Below, piece after piece: positions 61,503-64,000 of a DNA stretch of 64,000 nucleotides (position 1 is the stretch's first letter; each line of letters opens with the position of its first letter). The notes under the pieces are model-generated. The model was given only the letters and a program-made list of their open reading frames with translations, did no database searches and was not told the origin of the DNA. The DNA is taken from contig NZ_FOHW01000001.1 in assembly GCF_900111735.1 (NCBI RefSeq), positions 175,312 through 239,311 of the forward strand. Reading direction: 5' to 3'. The position numbers and the translations under genes are program-made. Origin of the DNA: Pseudomonas graminis. GTDB taxonomy: Bacteria; Pseudomonadota; Gammaproteobacteria; Pseudomonadales; Pseudomonadaceae.

Positions 61503-61844
61503 ATGAGCGCAGTGATGCTGAGCATCGTATTCGGGCTTGTGATGGGCAGGCTTTTTACAGGATCCGTCTATGAATTCGTCGCGCTTTTCATCGTAAGCAT
61601 TGGAGTGTCGTTGCTGACGTTTCATCTGCTAGATCAAAGGCGGGCCATGCTACAAGCCCAGACTGCGTACTGCTGTTCTGTGATGGTTGCGTCAAACCAA
61701 ATGCTGGAGCTTTTCCAGATGGCAAAGGGAGGGCAATTCATGCCCTTGGTGGGAGAGATTCCTGAGCTAATTATTGGAGGCTTCTTGGTTCCCGCAATTG
61801 CGGTGTCGGCAGTGCAGCTGTTCAGAATACTCATGGAGAGCTGA
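61503..61844 (+). CDS. small polytopic membrane protein of the fluoride cassette
   Basis: A 113-residue protein with two or three hydrophobic segments (about 1-20, 21-42 and 82-105). No family recognised. ATG 61503 or the in-frame ATG 61491 could start it. It lies 73 bp before eno. A role tied to the exporter is only inferred from position. Confidence 0.55.
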   Translation: MSAVMLSIVFGLVMGRLFTGSVYEFVALFIVSIGVSLLTFHLLDQRRAMLQAQTAYCCSVMVASNQMLELFQMAKGGQFMPLVGEIPELIIGGFLVPAIAVSAVQLFRILMES

Positions 61845-61887
61845 CTTCCGAAATCGAGGCCTCTCGACTTATTCACATGGTTAATGA

Positions 61888-63201
<1,314 letters not shown>

Positions 63202-63315
63202 CGGCCTATAGCCGGTAAACCTGTTGTACTGGTTACCGTAAAAAACGAACCACATATCGCTGTTGGCAAAAACGTCAGTGGCATTGGCCTTTCCTAGACG
63301 CTTGGAGATATGAGC

Positions 63316-63867
63316 ATGAGCTACACGGATATTCCAGCTGGTAACGCGATCCCCGATGACTTCTTCACCGTTATCGAGATTCCTGCAAACCACTCGCCGA
63401 TCAAGTACGAGGTGGACAAGCCGAGTGGACAAATTTTCGTAGACCGCTTCCTCAGCACGCCCATGTTCTATCCGGCCAACTACGGGTTCATTCCAAATAC
63501 GTTGAGCGATGACGGAGACCCGTTGGACGTCTTGGTGATTTGCCCTTACCCGGTATCGCCTGGCGTTGTCATTCGTAGTCGCCCGGTTGGCGTGATGTAC
63601 ATGACGGACGAAGCTGGAGCGGATGCCAAGGTGATCGCGGTGCCTCATGAAAAACTAAGCTCTGTGTACAGCAACATAAAGGAATTCTCTGACCTCCCTG
63701 CATTACTCCTCGCACAGATCCAGCACTTCTTCGAAAGCTACAAGGCATTGGAGCCGGGTAAGTGGGTAAAGATGGGCCGTTGGGGGAGCGCAGATGAGGC
63801 CCGAGAAGAGATTCGCAAATCGGTAGCTACGTATAAACCAAAAAAGGGGGACCACTCGCCACATTAA
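63316..63867 (+). CDS. ppa: family I inorganic pyrophosphatase, extra copy in the fluoride cassette
   Basis: A 183-residue soluble pyrophosphatase (PPi to 2 Pi). The active-site motifs DDGDPLDVL and DEAGADAKV are intact and the whole length aligns to the E. coli Ppa pattern ([40 protein letters not shown]). ATG 63316 matches the usual MSY start; an ATG two codons upstream is also possible. The family is a classic fluoride-inhibited Mg enzyme. The C-terminal end KKGDHSPH overlaps a 25-bp repeat and looks like a junction. Confidence 0.95.
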   Translation: MSYTDIPAGNAIPDDFFTVIEIPANHSPIKYEVDKPSGQIFVDRFLSTPMFYPANYGFIPNTLSDDGDPLDVLVICPYPVSPGVVIRSRPVGVMYMTDEAGADAKVIAVPHEKLSSVYSNIKEFSDLPALLLAQIQHFFESYKALEPGKWVKMGRWGSADEAREEIRKSVATYKPKKGDHSPH

Positions 63868-63879
63868 AGGATGTGGCCA
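63855..63879. repeat. 25-bp direct repeat, copy B
   Basis: Same 25 bases as at 60743-60767 with two changes. It overlaps the stop of ppa. Nothing recognisable follows to the window end at 64000. Confidence 0.7.
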
Positions 63880-64000
63880 CCTGTGTACCGAGCTACGCTC
63901 CAAGCACTGCAATAATGTCACTGATGGCGAAGTAACCCAAGGACTGCATTCCTGAACGGACTAGAGATTCCCGAGGCATTTAAAGGGTGTCAGTTCACTC

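Overview
The window reads as a chromosomal segment of a fluorescent or plant-associated Pseudomonas. The signs are the GC-rich codon use, an MvaT-type H-NS-like protein, a Pseudomonas-style REP inverted repeat, a FliA-type promoter ahead of a chemotaxis operon, and an eriC-type fluoride riboswitch. Genus assignment is inference; no rRNA or tRNA gene was seen.

Layout. 0-3 kb: the 5' part of an alpha/beta hydrolase, an MvaT-like silencer, and a tyrosine recombinase divergent from a KfrA-type coiled-coil DNA-binding protein with a palindromic operator between them. 3-8 kb: a CHASE4-PAS-GGDEF-EAL c-di-GMP enzyme, then a MATE exporter with a TetR regulator. 7.9-24.2 kb: a secreted GH3 beta-glucosidase with a small exported partner, opposite a complete Xps-order type II secretion operon (E-F-G-H-I-J-K-L-M-N/C-D), then a membrane PQQ dehydrogenase and a terminator. 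24.5-34 kb: a LysR regulator divergent from an ABC importer plus FAD/[2Fe-2S] oxidases and a RidA protein, which looks like uptake and oxidation of an amino-acid-like or opine-like compound. 34-40 kb: small exported proteins, a gene remnant, a P-loop kinase, a deleted carboxymuconolactone decarboxylase pseudogene, and a LysR/MFS pair; three copies of one 15-bp dyad sit by the last three. 40-48.8 kb: a chemotaxis operon (MCP, cheY, STAS, cheA, MCP, cheW, cheR, cheD, cheB) behind a near-consensus FliA promoter.

48.8-63.9 kb looks accessory. It opens with a second tyrosine recombinase and 1.1 kb of gene-poor, repeat-bearing DNA. Then come visibly AT-richer genes: a luciferase-like monooxygenase with a double NTF2-like partner, a LysR regulator, an HSL-type hydrolase, an MFS exporter and a sugar-isomerase-like protein.

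The most interesting part is 58.4-63.9 kb, a fluoride-resistance cassette. It has a textbook fluoride riboswitch with its own promoter, a CLC-F type fluoride exporter, three PII-like/DUF190-type proteins, two small membrane proteins, and dedicated divergent copies of enolase and inorganic pyrophosphatase. These two are classic fluoride-inhibited enzymes. The cassette therefore seems to pair export with replacement of the enzymes fluoride poisons. A 25-bp near-perfect direct repeat, one copy inside the cassette and one at the end of ppa, suggests assembly by duplication or recombination.
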